Source: Symbiodinium natans
Lineage: Eukaryota > Sar > Dinophyceae > Suessiales > Symbiodiniaceae
Direction of reading: 5' to 3'
Assembly (NCBI GenBank): GCA_905221605.1
Contig: CAJNDS010002301.1
Location: 1,684,192 to 1,748,191, forward strand
Length of the DNA stretch: 64,000 bases
Positions 42,421 to 52,843 of the stretch are shown here, in pieces. Every line of letters begins with the position of its first letter. The first letter of the stretch is position 1. Both the position numbers and the translations under genes were made by a program. The notes under the pieces were generated by a model. That model had not been told where the DNA came from, made no database searches, and saw only the letters and a program-made list of their open reading frames with translations.

Positions 42421-43127
42421 TTAGTTGATTGCTAGGGTGTTTGGGGTCGAGGGCTCTGAGAAAGTTTGCGGGGATGGGAGTCTCCGGGCCTTTCTTTTCA
42501 GGCTTGGGCTTTGGGGTGGGCTTTCAGGGGATCTCGGAGTTTAGGCTCGAGGGAGCATTCCTGGAGTGGGTGGGGGGGGGGGGGGGGGTTATGTTCGTGA
42601 AACTGAGGATGAGGGACTTGGGGCCCGCTTGCACTCTGCAACCACTATTTGCTTAGGAGCCTCCCCCAAAAAACACAACAGACAATCATCGCTATACTAC
42701 CCGTATAAGGAAGCTCAATTGTTACTTTTGTGGGGAGTTCTTAAGGCAAGTAGTACAATCGTGGGTGCTGGGACCCGCAAAGATCCCCTAGAAACTTATG
42801 GACGCGGCTCTTAGACCAGACCCTCACTTACTGGCCCAAAAACCCAGGAAATAAAAGTTGAAACTTTCAGAATAAACTACCTTATAAGAAGCCCAAAAGT
42901 TGAAAAGTTGGATTTTGAGCCAGTAAGCTCAAAGCCCGAAGTCCCCTGGCCTGCGCCACCACCGTGATGTTCTCAGTGGGATCCTCAGCATGAAAGTGTC
43001 TTGGGCTGCCGAGCTGCTAGTAGGGTTTAAGCTTCAAACCCTAAACCCTCAACCCCTCAACCCCTCAACCCTTCAAGCCTTCAACCCTAGACCCTAGACC
43101 CTAGACCCTAGACCCTAAACCCTAATC
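42421..43127. other. Unique sequence with a coding-like minus-strand patch
   Basis: A G-run at 42571-42588. On the minus strand about 42917-43018 reads QLGSPRHFHAEDPTENITVV followed by AQARGLRALS, which looks like protein but is unassigned. Degenerate CCCTAGA units at 43085-43120 precede the copia scrap. Confidence 0.4.
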
Positions 43128-43385
43128 CTAAACCCTCGCATCGCAGTAGGTGAGGATTGCCATGTCCTCAAACTTCCATGATACCATACCAGTTCGGTAC
43201 GCAATGCCTCTGTCTGCATCATTCAGTGCGAGGCAGCTCACCACTCTGTTCGCTTCCTTGAGCGTCCCAATCGTGGCTGTAGCGACCTGTGTCTGTAGGG
43301 CATTCACTCGATACGCCAAATCGGGCCTTGCTGCTCTGGCGATCCATGCCAGACTTCCGACCACTGATCTCAGCACCGTGCATTG
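43128..43385 (-). pseudogene. Ty1/copia polyprotein fragment (RT/RNase H junction)
   Basis: The minus-strand frame reads LRSVVGSLAWIARAARPDLA, YRVNALQTQVATATIGTLKE, ANRVV and finally ILTYCDAR. GSLxWIAxxxRPDL is the typical connection region of copia elements, and YCDA matches the first catalytic Asp motif of their RNase H. Immediately after CDAR the sequence becomes GTTTAGG..., so the RNase H domain is cut off by heptamer sequence. The 5' side is likewise bounded by TTGAGGGTTTAGC. About 85 codons survive out of a polyprotein of more than 1000. Confidence 0.75.
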
Positions 43386-43479
43386 TGCTAAACCCTCAAC
43401 CCCAAATCCTAAACCCTAAGCCCTGTTCAGGATGGTCTAGGGTCCAGGGGTTCCAGGAGCTGCCGCTAAACCGTAGTGA

Positions 43480-43820
43480 TTTGGGGCTTGGGGGTTTAGG
43501 GTTTAGGGTTTTAGGGTTTGGAAGGTTTAGGGTTTTAGGGTTTGGAAAGTTTAGGGTTTAGGGTTTGGAAGGTTCAGGGTTTAGACAGGAAGGAACCTCC
43601 CAGGTGGGGTTCCTTAAAGCAGGTTTCCACAAGGATGCGTGGTATAGGGAGGAACTACCCACTGGAACTGGGCCTAGATTGGCTTAGGGTTCATTTTCAC
43701 CTTTAGTTGGGGCTTCTTTGGGGGGGGGGGGGGGGTGTCAATCTTCGATCCATCGAAATCTTGGATTCAGGGTTTAGGAATTATTTTAAGGTTTAGGGTC
43801 TGCTCGAGAATCCTTGAAAC
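43480..43820 (+). repeat. Degenerate TTTAGGG/TTTGGAA array and G-run
   Basis: Units such as GTTTAGGGTTTTAGG and TTTGGAAGG at 43490-43590. A G-run lies at about 43720-43734 and a C-run at about 43828-43841. No gene. Confidence 0.6.
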
Positions 43821-44076
43821 CCTGAACCCCCCCCCCCCCCTATCATGTGACGGATAGGGGCACATAACATGTAAGACCATCCTGAACAATGCATGACTGT
43901 AGATCTATGAACATGCGCGCCAACCCTAAACCCTCAAACCTTAACCCTAAACCCCTAAACCCTCAACCCCGAAGAACCCCAAACCCTGAGGGGACCTCGA
44001 AAAAAGAGATGTCCCTAAACCCTCAACCCCGAAACTCTCAACCCCGAAACCCTGGACCCAGCTTTAGGCCTTCCCC

Positions 44077-44168
44077 CTGGTTCTTAGTATGGAATGAGGG
44101 ACTTCGGGCCCTATATCTACCCTTTGAAGGATTATATAGGGTACCTGATTCCCTCATTCCTACGAACT
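44077..44168. mobile_element. MITE-like element, family B copy 3 (intact form)
   Basis: CTGGTTCTTAGTATGGAATG on the left and GATTCCCTCATTCCTACGAA on the right, 92 bp apart. The interior GGGCCCTATATCTACCCTTT and AGGATTATATAGGGTACC aligns with copies B1 and B2. This copy shows the undisturbed order that B2 lacks. Confidence 0.65.
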
Positions 44169-44317
44169 CTAGACCCTACACCCTAATCCCGAAACCCTCA
44201 ACTCCGAAGAACTCCAAACCCCAAGCTTTAGGCCGCCCTTTGCATCCAAAAGGCGCAGTGGAGGGGCGTGCGCTGGCCGCCTGCACCTGGAAGGGCAGAG
44301 ATTGAGGGGTTCTGTTG

Positions 44318-44385
44318 GGGTTTAGGGTTTAGGGTTTAGGGTTTGGAGGGTTTAGGGCCTAAGTTTAGGGTTTAGGGTTTAGGTC
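44318..44385 (+). repeat. TTTAGGG array, degenerate
   Basis: About eight units with GGGTTTGGAGGG and CCTAAGTTTAGG interruptions. Confidence 0.75.
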
Positions 44386-44499
44386 CAGGGTTCAGGGCTT
44401 GAAACTTTCCAGTGTCGAGGGTTGTGCGGCTTTCGGGGCTTTGGGGTTGTCGGGCTCTTGGGGTGGTAAGCTTTCGGTTGGGGGCGTGTTCTGGAGCTG

Positions 44500-44799
44500 A
44501 AGGGCCGCAGCTTAAGCCCTCAGCTTTTAGACCCACATCCTCAGCCCTTATACTCTAAACCTCTTAGGCCCCAGAAGGCCTTGTACCCGGAAACCCTAAT
44601 CCCTTGAACCGAAACGCCTAACCAAAACCCTAAAACCCTGAAACCTTAGCCCTTGAAGCTCCCCAAAAGCCAGACCTACAGTACGGCCCCTTAAAGCCCT
44701 AAACCCTCTGAAGCCCTAGACCCCCTTAAAGCCCAAACACCCTCTAAACCCTAAACCCTGCACCCTAAACCCTAAACCCCTTGAAGCCCTCAACCCCTA
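44500..44799. other. Degenerate CCCTAAA-derived sequence
   Basis: AAACCCT, AAGCCCT and AACCCCT words dominate without a fixed period. No gene is recognised. Confidence 0.6.
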
Positions 44800-44972
44800 C
44801 TCACCTCAGGGCCGCACCCAGATACGTAGCCGTAAACCCTAAACCCTAAACCCTAAACCTAAACCCTGAACCCCTAAACCCTAAACCCTAAACCCTAAAC
44901 CCTAAACCCTAAACCCTAAACCCCCAAACCCTAAACCCGAAACCCTCTCACCTGAGGGCCGCACCCAGATAC
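44800..44972 (-). repeat. Heptamer array flanked by a 26-bp direct repeat
   Basis: CTCACCTCAGGGCCGCACCC plus AGATAC at 44800-44825 recurs at 44947-44972 with one mismatch (CTCACCTGAGG). Between them are about 9 bases and then CCCTAAA units to 44946. This is the same architecture as at 41917-42113, in the opposite repeat orientation. Confidence 0.9.
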
Positions 44973-45059
44973 ATCACCGGCGCCCCCGGGACCACCGGGC
45001 CCAAGGCCGAGCCGATGGAGGAGGCCAGGGCCTTTCGGGGCTGTAGGGGGTTGGTAGAG

Positions 45060-45121
45060 GGTTTAGGGTTTATAGGGTATAGGGTATAGGGTATAGGGTA
45101 TAGGGTTTAGGGTTTAGGGTT
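45060..45121 (+). repeat. Array with homogeneous TATAGGG block
   Basis: Five TATAGGG units in a row followed by TTTAGGG units. Confidence 0.9.
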
Positions 45122-45398
45122 TTGGTTTCAGAGCAAAAGCCCCAGGCTCAATTTTCATTTCTGGTTGCTGATCCCTCAGACCTTGAGCACTTCAACCTAC
45201 ACCCTCAAGCCCCGAAATCCACAAACCCCAAACCCTCAGCCTGAGTAACTTGCAATCCAGAGGGGAAGCTTGGACATTCACTCTGGACCACCGGCTGAAA
45301 CGCTTTAGGGCTTAGGGGTGAATCCCAAGAACGTTAAACCCTAAACCCTAATCCCAAGCCATGAAAACCCTAGATTCCCTTAATGGGCTGCAGGGTGT

Positions 45399-45494
45399 AG
45401 GGGGGTTTAGGGTTTAGGGCTAGGGTTTAGGGCTTAGGGTTTAGGGTTTAGGGCTAGGGTTTAGGGTTTAGGGTTTAGGGTTTAGGGTCTAGGG
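45399..45494 (+). repeat. TTTAGGG array with GGGCTAGGG units
   Basis: Alternating TTTAGGG and shortened CTAGGG units, then perfect heptamers. Confidence 0.85.
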
Positions 45495-45615
45495 CGAAGG
45501 GTTGCCCCGAACACCCGGAGGAGGGAAGACCTCCACCTGTGGCTGCATCAGCGCGGCGAGCTCTGGTAGATCCCTGCGGCGGCTCGCGCATGGGCATGGC
45601 TTGGAGGCACGGGTT

Positions 45616-45805
45616 GGGGTTTAGGGTTTAGGGTTTAGGGTTTAGGGTTTAGGGTTTAGGGTTTAGGGTTTAGGGTTTAGGGTTTAGGGTTTAGGGTTTA
45701 GGGTTTAGGGTTTAGGGTTTAGGGTTTAGGGTTTAGGGTTCAGGGTGGTTCAGTGTGGTTTAGGGTGGTTTAGGGTGGTTGGTTTGGGGTTTGGGGTTTA
45801 GGGTT
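45616..45805 (+). repeat. Long TTTAGGG array (about 18 perfect units plus GGTTTAGGGT tail)
   Basis: Perfect heptamers to about 45740, then decayed GGTGGTTTAGGGT units. The piece before it (45495-45615) is GC-rich and coding-like on the minus strand. Confidence 0.95.
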
Positions 45806-45814
45806 GGGATGCTC

Positions 45815-45868
45815 CCCCTTATACTGAGAGTCCTGAATAGGACGATAATAGGGTATTTGGGGGCGTGG
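45815..45868. mobile_element. MITE-like element, family D copy 2 (partial)
   Basis: GGATGCTCCCCCTTATACTG followed by GAGAGTCCTGAATAGGAC, matching the left end of D1 and D3. The right end is not clear. Confidence 0.35.
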
Positions 45869-46369
45869 CTTCGGACTCTTGTTGTCAGGGTTGGCGCGCT
45901 GAGGGCTTTTTTTGGGGTTTAGGCCGGATTTAGCGTGTTGGGGCTTGTGTCATGTAGGGTTCTAGGGTTGTGAGGTCCGACTTTGGGTTTCTGGGTTTAA
46001 GAGGGGAAACGGGTAGGGCAGCCATCTGTGCTGGCTCTTAATGTAGGAGGGGTGGGGTGGGGGCTTCAGGGTTTAGGGGGGTGGATTCCTGAACCCTTTT
46101 GCCCTACATCCTGAACCCTAAACCCTAAACCCTAGCCCTAAACCCTAAACCCTTAAAGGGGAGAGCCCAGACTAAGGCCCTTGCAGCAAACCCGACAAGC
46201 CCGAACCTCCCTGCCTCTCGAGCGAGATGCTGGCCGCGTAACGGCCTGGCCCATCTTGGTAGCCCAGCATAACCCGTGATTATAATCGGGGCAGCAAAGT
46301 ATGGGGTCTCTAGACCTTGAAGAATCTTAGGGTTTAGCGCTTCTTTTGGGGCTTTGGGGCTTTTTTCGT

Positions 46370-46479
46370 GGTAGCCCAGTCACCGTTATCAGAAGTAGGG
46401 CACCCTTGTTGGGAGGTTGGTTTCTTGATAAGGGAACCTTGAACCACAAGAAGGGAAAAGAGCACCACTGGGCTACCAA
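46370..46479. mobile_element. MITE-like element, family C copy 2
   Basis: Inverted ends GGTAGCCCAGTCACC and GCACCACTGGGCTACCA with 110 bp between the outer edges. Interior GGGCACCCTTGTTGGG and GATAAGGGAACCTTGAACC shared with C1. Confidence 0.7.
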
Positions 46480-46566
46480 GCCATTCAATGCAGGTGCTGG
46501 GGTTTCCCTCAGGCTGGGCTTTCTTGTCAGCAACTCGTAAAATCGATACCCCACTGCGTTGCTACA

Positions 46567-46745
46567 TCATACGACATGCTCCTACATATTCCTACATATT
46601 ACGACATATTACTGCATGTTACTGCATCTTCCTGCACATATTGCTGCATACTACTGCATATTCCTGCATATTCCTGCACATTACTGCATATGACTACATA
46701 TTACTACTTACAACTTACTACTACACATTACTACGTGCTACTACA
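46567..46745 (+). repeat. Degenerate 10-11 bp tandem repeat (CATATTCCTGC type)
   Basis: About 16 units of the form CATATTACTG or CATATTCCTG, decaying to CTACTACACATTACTACG. The frames across it are Leu/His/Tyr/Thr-rich and are not genes. Confidence 0.75.
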
Positions 46746-46803
46746 TTCTTTGTGTATGCGTTCCTTGCTTTCTCGCTGTGCTTTCTGGGGGCGTCCTCTC
46801 GAA

Positions 46804-46917
46804 TGAGCGAATCCTCGAATGATGGAGGCCCATGGCACCGAATTCCCTTGGACCGGAGACGGCGCGTCCTCTACCTCAAAACATCAACATTTCAGTTCGA
46901 AGGATCAGGGGCTCTAT
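46804..46917 (+). pseudogene. Short exon-like frame
   Basis: ATG at 46804, about 37 codons (MSESSNDGGPWHRIPLDRRR ... then TGA), with even amino-acid composition. Not recognised. Could be a displaced exon or chance. Confidence 0.2.
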
Positions 46918-47039
46918 GAGCCCCTATAATTTTGGGGTTCTAAGGAGTTCAGGGGGTTTCCGCTCCCTATGAACCTATTCCCTAAACCCTAGCGTCTCGG
47001 AGTTTCAAGGTTTCAGTAGGGCGCCCCGCGTGCGGAATT

Positions 47040-47360
47040 CCCGCGAGCCTCCAACCTTGAAACCCTGAACCCTGAAACCCAAAACCGAAATCCTGAAACC
47101 TTGAAACCAAGAAGCTCTGAGCCCGAAAAAGCATGACTCTGAACCCTGAAACCATGAAGCCCCAAAACCCTACACCCTAAACCCTCAATCAAACCCTAAA
47201 CCTGAAACCCTCAAACATGACTCTGAACCCAAGGCCCCAAGCCCTGAAACCATTCAATCAAACCCTAAACCTGAAACCCTCAAACCCTGAGCCCGAAAAA
47301 ACATGACTCTGAGGCCAAAGCCCCAAGCCCTGAAGCCATGAAACCCTGAAACCCGGAGCC
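47040..47360. repeat. CCCTGAAA-derived repeat with internal duplication
   Basis: The segment containing AAGCATGACTCTGAACCCTG, then CAATCAAACCCTAAACCTGA, recurs about 130 bp later with small changes (GGCCCCAAGCCCTGAAACCA). Confidence 0.65.
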
Positions 47361-47779
47361 CGAGCCGCGGGCGTCGCCTGGGCTCTCTTGGCTCTGCAGA
47401 TCCTCAATCACCTCGCGTAGCGCCTCAGCTGGCAGGTTTAGGGTCGGGCTTAGGGTGTAGGGTTTAGGGCTTAGGGTTGAGGGTTTAGGGGGTTTATCCC
47501 AATAATAAGTAGGGTTATAAGCCCAGTTATAAGTGGTTCTTAAGTCCCATGAACCTCCAAGTAGGGGTTTAGGGTGTAGGGTTTGGGGTTTGGGGTTTAG
47601 GAATGAGGCTTTTTAAGTGTAGAAGTGTGCAAACTCGATTTGGGTTTAGAAGCTCAGTTGGGGGTCTAGGGGTTTCGGGGTTTAGGGCTTAGAGGGTTTA
47701 GATGTTGAGGTTTAGGTCTTAGAAGCTTAGGGTCCAGGGTTTTGGGCTCAGGGCTGCCTCTTAGGACACATAAGCAGGA

Positions 47780-47933
47780 TAAACCCTAAACCCTAAACCC
47801 TACACCCTACACCCTACACCCTACACCCTACACCCTACACCCTAAACCCTAAACCCTAAACCCTAAACCCTAAACCCTAAACCCTAAACCCTAAACCCTA
47901 AACCCTAAACCCTAAACCCTAAACCCTAAACCC
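47780..47933 (-). repeat. CCCTAAA array with homogeneous CCCTACA block
   Basis: Three CCCTAAA units, about eight CCCTACA units, then about 14 CCCTAAA units. Confidence 0.95.
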
Positions 47934-48750
47934 AGACGGACTTTAAAGATGCTCTTGGATCTAAGATTCTTGAGGACAACCCAGCTTGAAGAGACCACCC
48001 GCCAAGGCCCCCGGCCACAGTCTCCACGTCCTCATACCTTAGTGAGTTTTTGAGGCAGCTGGGAGTTGGTACCTTTTGTATCCACCCCTCAGTCTAGTCT
48101 CCTTCTGGCATTCTGACGTAACCTCTCCATAAGCCCTAAGCCCTAAGCCCGAAGCCCTAAACCCTAAACTCTAAACCCTAAAGTCTAAACCCTAAACCCT
48201 AAACCCTAAGCCCTAAACCCTGAACCCCAAACCCTGACCCTCCCTATTGAAGTACCAGTATGATTCAGCATGCGACCTGAGCCCTCTAGAAGCCTCAGGA
48301 CCCCCCAAAACCCTAAACCCTAAACCCTAAACCCTAAACCCTAAACCCTAAACCCTAAGCCCTACAACTCGCCTCAGGCCCTCGCACTCGAAAGCGCCAT
48401 CGAGCCCGGAAGATGGAGAACAATAAACCCACGGGTCGCCCCAACTCTTAGGGTTTGGGGTTTGGGGTTTAGGGTTTAGGGTTTAGGGTTTGGGGTTTAG
48501 GGTTTAGGGTTTAGGGAAGCTTCAACTCAGAAGGTCTGGGGTTTAGGGCCTTGGGGGATTTCAGGAATTTTCGCTTCGGGTCGAGTACTATCTTTCAAGA
48601 TGTCTTGCAAACTCTTACGTAACATGCACTGCCCTTGGTCGAAATGTGTGTTTGTGTGCGTTCGCAGCGCTCGGACGAGCTGAGACTACGACCCGAAATT
48701 TCACACGAGGAGTCACGCCCACGACAACCCTGAGAACCCTAAAAGGTTCA
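47934..48750. other. Unique pieces between heptamer arrays
   Basis: Arrays at 48150-48230 (degenerate), 48308-48363 (minus) and 48450-48520 (plus). The unique piece 48540-48720 has no recognised gene. Confidence 0.55.
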
Positions 48751-48756
48751 GGGTTG

Positions 48757-48878
48757 GGTTAGGGTTTAGGGTTTAGGGTTTAGGGTTAGGGTTTAGGGTT
48801 TAGAGGGTTTAGGGTTTAGGGTTTAGGGTTTAGGGTTTAGGGTTTAGGGTTTAGGGCTTAGGGCTTAGGGTTCAGGGA
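48757..48878 (+). repeat. TTTAGGG array (about 15 units)
   Basis: Contains 6-base TTAGGG and 8-base GGGTTTAGA irregularities and ends in CTTAGGG units. Confidence 0.9.
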
Positions 48879-49148
48879 ATCCTCCATCAAACCCTTCTCC
48901 ACCCCCTCCCCCCGAGAAAAGCCTACACCTTGAAATCGCGGGCCTGCAGCGGGCAACTTTCTGCTTGAAGAGCCAGGACTAGTCTAGGAATAAGGGCCTG
49001 CGTGATAAGGGAACCTAAACCCGAGGAAGGTGATAAGGGAACCCAACTAAACTCTAAACCCGAAACCCTAAACCCTAAACCCTAAACCCTAAACCCAAAA
49101 CCCAAAAACCCTAAACCCTGCACCCTCCGAACCCTAAGTCATAAGAAA

Positions 49149-49207
49149 GCCCAAGGTGCGGCGAGCGCTTCGCCACATCTCCGAACGTCCGCTCGCCGCG
49201 CTTGGGC
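49149..49207. repeat. GC-rich imperfect inverted repeat (about 18-bp arms)
   Basis: GCCCAAGGTGCGGCGAGCG (49149-49167) against CGCTCGCCGCGCTTGGGC (49190-49207): complementary apart from one bulge and one mismatch, with a 22-base loop. It sits in a short unique segment between two CCCTAAA arrays. Could be a strong hairpin or a coding scrap with palindromic codons. Confidence 0.6.
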
Positions 49208-49238
49208 CCCCAGAGAGGGAATCGGGCCTGTTCGCGAA

Positions 49239-49345
49239 AACCCTAAACCCTAAACCCTAAACCCTAAACCCTAAACCCTAAACCCTACACCCTACACCCT
49301 AAACCCTAAACCCTAAACCCTAAACCCTAACCCTAAACCCTAAAC
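49239..49345 (-). repeat. CCCTAAA array (about 15 units, two CCCTACA units)
   Basis: Perfect array with two adjacent CCCTACA units and one 6-base unit. Confidence 0.95.
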
Positions 49346-50183
49346 ATTTTTGCGGTACCCCAAAATATTAGGTGCCGCATTATAATACGGATGCAACAAG
49401 GGACCATGACTTTGACAACCACCCAAAGGGCGATTTCTCGAGACTATGGGGTCGTTCATATGGGGCTTCGTAGGGCCTAGCCCCTTAAACGGGGGAACCC
49501 ATCCCCAGCAAAAACCAGAAACCCTGAATTAAAACCCTCTAAGCCACAATCTCTAGGGATGGTAGCCACCCATGAACTCAACAGGAAGGCTGGTGATGGA
49601 GGAGCTTGACAGTTCGCAACGGGAAGCAGGGGCGAAGGGTCAAAACTGACCTCGCCAGCAGCAGCCCTAAACCCTAGACCCAAGATGGCGAACGTGTTAC
49701 AGGCGTTCAGCAGCATCTTCTTGAGGGCAGACACATGGCACCCCGGCGCTCATCAACACGTCGCATGCTGAGATGCCCCTGTAAGAGAGCGTCTGCTGCT
49801 GGCACGCGCAAGATCTCAAACCGGCGCAATGTCGAGCGAAGCTAATGCTCGTTTTTGGACACCCCTACACCGCCCAAACCCGAAGCCCCGGCAGTCAACG
49901 CCCTCGAAAAGCCCGGTCGCGGTGGAAGCTCACGTTTACCTCAAAGGTGGATCGTCCAGGCGCATGCAGGGCGGACCCCAATGGGGGTTTGGGGTTTAGG
50001 CGATTAGGGATTTAGGGTGTGTCGTGGCAACTACAAGCAGGGGTAACCTTTAAAGACGGGCTCAAGCCTCATTTATTTATGAAGTAGACCGACTTATACC
50101 TCACAGTCAAAGAGCTCTAGGGGACGAGGTTGATTGGGAGTGCCCTGAAAGACCTGGAGCCCAAACCCTCAACCTGCAACCCT
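49346..50183. other. Unique segment, no recognised gene
   Basis: A short open stretch on each strand around 49555-49740 (plus strand MANVLQAFSSIFLRADTWHP) looks weakly coding but is interrupted by heptamer words. No domain. Confidence 0.4.
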
Positions 50184-50252
50184 AACCCTAAACCCTAAAC
50201 CCTAAACCCTAAACCCTAAACCCTAAACCCTAAACCCTAAACCCTAAACCCA
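50184..50252 (-). repeat. CCCTAAA array (10 units)
   Basis: Perfect units. Confidence 0.95.
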
Positions 50253-50518
50253 GTAACCCAAAAGTCGCGAGACACTCCATCTGGAGGTTCATGGGTAGGC
50301 TTACGTGGGGTTTCGAATATGGTAGCTCGCGTTCCACATAGGTTCCTCACAGACCAGCTTCTAGCTACATAGGGTTTAGGTTAAGGGTTTAGGGTTTAGG
50401 GTTTAGGGACCCAGTGACCCTAAACCCAAAGCCTTAAGCCCTGAAGCCGCACCAAACATGGCCTTCTTGAGCCGCACAGTGACCTGCACAGAAGAGTTCG
50501 TTTGGAGGTCTGGCCGTA

Positions 50519-50628
50519 GGCCCTAAGCCCTAAGCCCTAAGCCCTAAGCCCTAAGCCCTAAGCCCTAAGCCCTAAGCCCTAAGCCCTAAACCCTAAACCC
50601 TAAACCCTAAACCCTAAACCCTAACCCT
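50519..50628 (-). repeat. CCCTAAG block followed by CCCTAAA block
   Basis: About ten identical CCCTAAG units, then about five CCCTAAA units. Homogeneous variant block. Confidence 0.95.
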
Positions 50629-50728
50629 GAAGCTAGTTTCTTGGTGGAGTGACAACACTCTTTGAGCTGTGCTTCTCTTGTCAGATGCCCATTCAGGCAA
50701 CCATCTTTGTTTCAAAGGAGGGAACGGT

Positions 50729-50843
50729 TTAGGGTTTAGGGTTTAGGGTTTAGGGTTTAGGGTTTAGGGTTTAGGGTTTAGGGTTTAGGGTTTAGGGTTT
50801 AGGGTTTAGGGTTTAGGGTTTAGGGTTTAGGGTTTAGGGTTCA
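50729..50843 (+). repeat. TTTAGGG array (about 16 units)
   Basis: Perfect units in opposite orientation to the array 100 bp upstream. Confidence 0.95.
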
Positions 50844-52190
50844 AAGTTTAGGGAACTGCTCAAACCTCAGCCCTAAACAGCCCCAAGCCCCAAACCCAAA
50901 GATCCCAAAACCCTAAACCCTTAACAACAAAAACTCCCAAGGATCCCAAATCCCGAAACCACTAGCGGATTGGCCCCATGCTCGTTTTGACGGCCGGCGT
51001 GGCACAGCTCTGGGTCCTGAAGACCCGCCGATGACTTCCCCGTACTTATGCGGAGCCGGCTAGCTTAGCCGTTTCAGAGCGCGCTCGAAAGGTTTAGGGG
51101 TTTAGGGTTTAGAGGCTTAGGGCTTAGGGCTTAGGGTTGAGAGGTTTAGGGCTTTCGTGGGTAGTTATAGCTGGGCCTCGGGGTTAGGGTGTAGGCTCTT
51201 TTTTGGGTTTGAGGTCAAAAAGTAAGGGGACCATAGGTATATTTGGTTCTACTTGAAAACCACCCATACCCTAGACCCTAAACCCTTAACCCTACGTGAA
51301 CCCTGTAGCGCCCTTCAGGGGTCGCAGGTTTCGCGACCCTGACATTGAGCAGTCGATATTCGAGACGCCAAGATGGCGCCCGAAAGGCACGCAGACCCCT
51401 GGGAGGATAGAGGGTTTAGGGTTTAGGGTCAGGGTATAGAGGCCCGAATAATTAGAACAGGGTTTTGAAGGTTCTTAGAGTATAATTACAAAGGGACTAC
51501 AAGGGAATACAATTGGAAATTATTCCGAGCATATATTAGATCCCCTTAAGGGTTCCTAAGAAAGACCCAAGAGTAGTGTAGGGTACTATTTGGGGGTTCT
51601 ACTTTTTGGATCCTCCCAAGGATCTGGGTCACAACAAGCCACTCCATATGGTACAGGGTTGAGGGTTATAGGGGTTTCGAACATGGGGGGTATGCAGGTT
51701 CGTTCCTATAATAAGGATTCTAGTACTTTAGCCTCTTTCGGGAACCCTAAAGGCCCCAAAGGCCCTAAGCCCTAAACTCTATGTCTCAACCTTGCCCGTC
51801 TCTGGCACGTTCACAGGCTGTCCCACCACTACCTGAGTTCTGAAGCAGCCACAGAAGGAAAAAGAAGGGTTCAGCGTTTAGGGTTTAGGGTTTCGGGTTT
51901 AGGATTTAGGGTTGGAGGAAAAAATGGGCGTATAACATTTGTGCCGGGGGGGAGGGGCTTTGTGCAAAATGCCCAGAAGCCAGTAAAGTGAAAGAGAAGC
52001 ACCCTAAACCCTAACACCCTATCACCCTAAGCCCCAAACCCCACACCCCAAACCCTAAACCACTCAAAGAGCCAGGGCACGGGAGACGTGGGGGCTCCCT
52101 GAACCATGCCACGGGGCATTGGCGGTGGGCCCCTGTTCCTCCTCCGCATCTCCTTGAAACTCCAAAAGACCCAAGGAATCAGAATGGTTA
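50844..52190. other. Mosaic, no recognised gene
   Basis: Degenerate heptamers at 51090-51150, 51410-51430 and 51870-51915. The unique pieces at 50940-51080 and 51440-51840 are without assignable coding content. Confidence 0.5.
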
Positions 52191-52610
52191 GGTTTAGGGT
52201 TTAGGGTTTAGGGTTTAGGGTTTAGGGTTTAGGGTTTAGGGTTTAGGGTTTAGGGTTTAGGGTTTAGGGTTTAGGGTTTAGGGTTTAGGGTTTATGGTTT
52301 AGGGTTTATGGTTATGGTTAGGGTTTTATGGTTTGGGTTAGGTTTTGGGTTTAGTTTTAGGGTTTAGGGTTTCGGGTTTGTGGTTGGGGTTTTGGGGTTT
52401 GGGGTTTGGGGTTTGGGGTTTGGGGTTTGGGGTTTGGGGTATGGGGTTTTAGGGTTTAGGGTTTAGGGTTTAGGTTTTAGGGTGCAGGGTTTAGGGTTGA
52501 GGGTTTAGGGTTGAGGGTTTAGGGTTCAGGGTTGAGGGTTCAGGGCTTTGGGTGTCGGGTTTAGGGTTTAGGGTGGGGTTTAGGGTTTAGGGGTTAGGGC
52601 TTAGGGTTTA
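52191..52610 (+). repeat. Longest compound heptamer tract (about 420 bp)
   Basis: Perfect TTTAGGG units to about 52295, then TTTATGG variants, then a homogeneous TTTGGGG block (52385-52445), then degenerate GTTGAGGGTTTAGGG units. The blocks record successive local expansions. Confidence 0.95.
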
Positions 52611-52773
52611 GCTAAGTCAGAAGAACCCAGAAAAGCAAACAAAACATTGATTGGCTAAGCAAGTCTCATGCAGCAGCTTGAACTTTTTCCAGCCGCTGCA
52701 GCAGTACGGGCACAAGATCACGGCCTTAGGGGTGGAGCCTTCTCTCTTTTGTGTGTGCGCGCCCACGCGCGCA

Positions 52774-52843
52774 GGTGCGCGCGCGCGCGCGCGCGCGCGC
52801 GTGCGTGCGTGCGTGCGTGCGTGCGTGGGTGTGTGTGTGTGTT
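52774..52843. repeat. Alternating GC then GT tract
   Basis: About 22 bases of pure GC alternation, then GTGC repeats, then GT repeats: alternating purine-pyrimidine over about 70 bp, a classic Z-DNA-prone composition. The Arg/Ala/Cys/Val frames through it are not genes. Confidence 0.9.
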
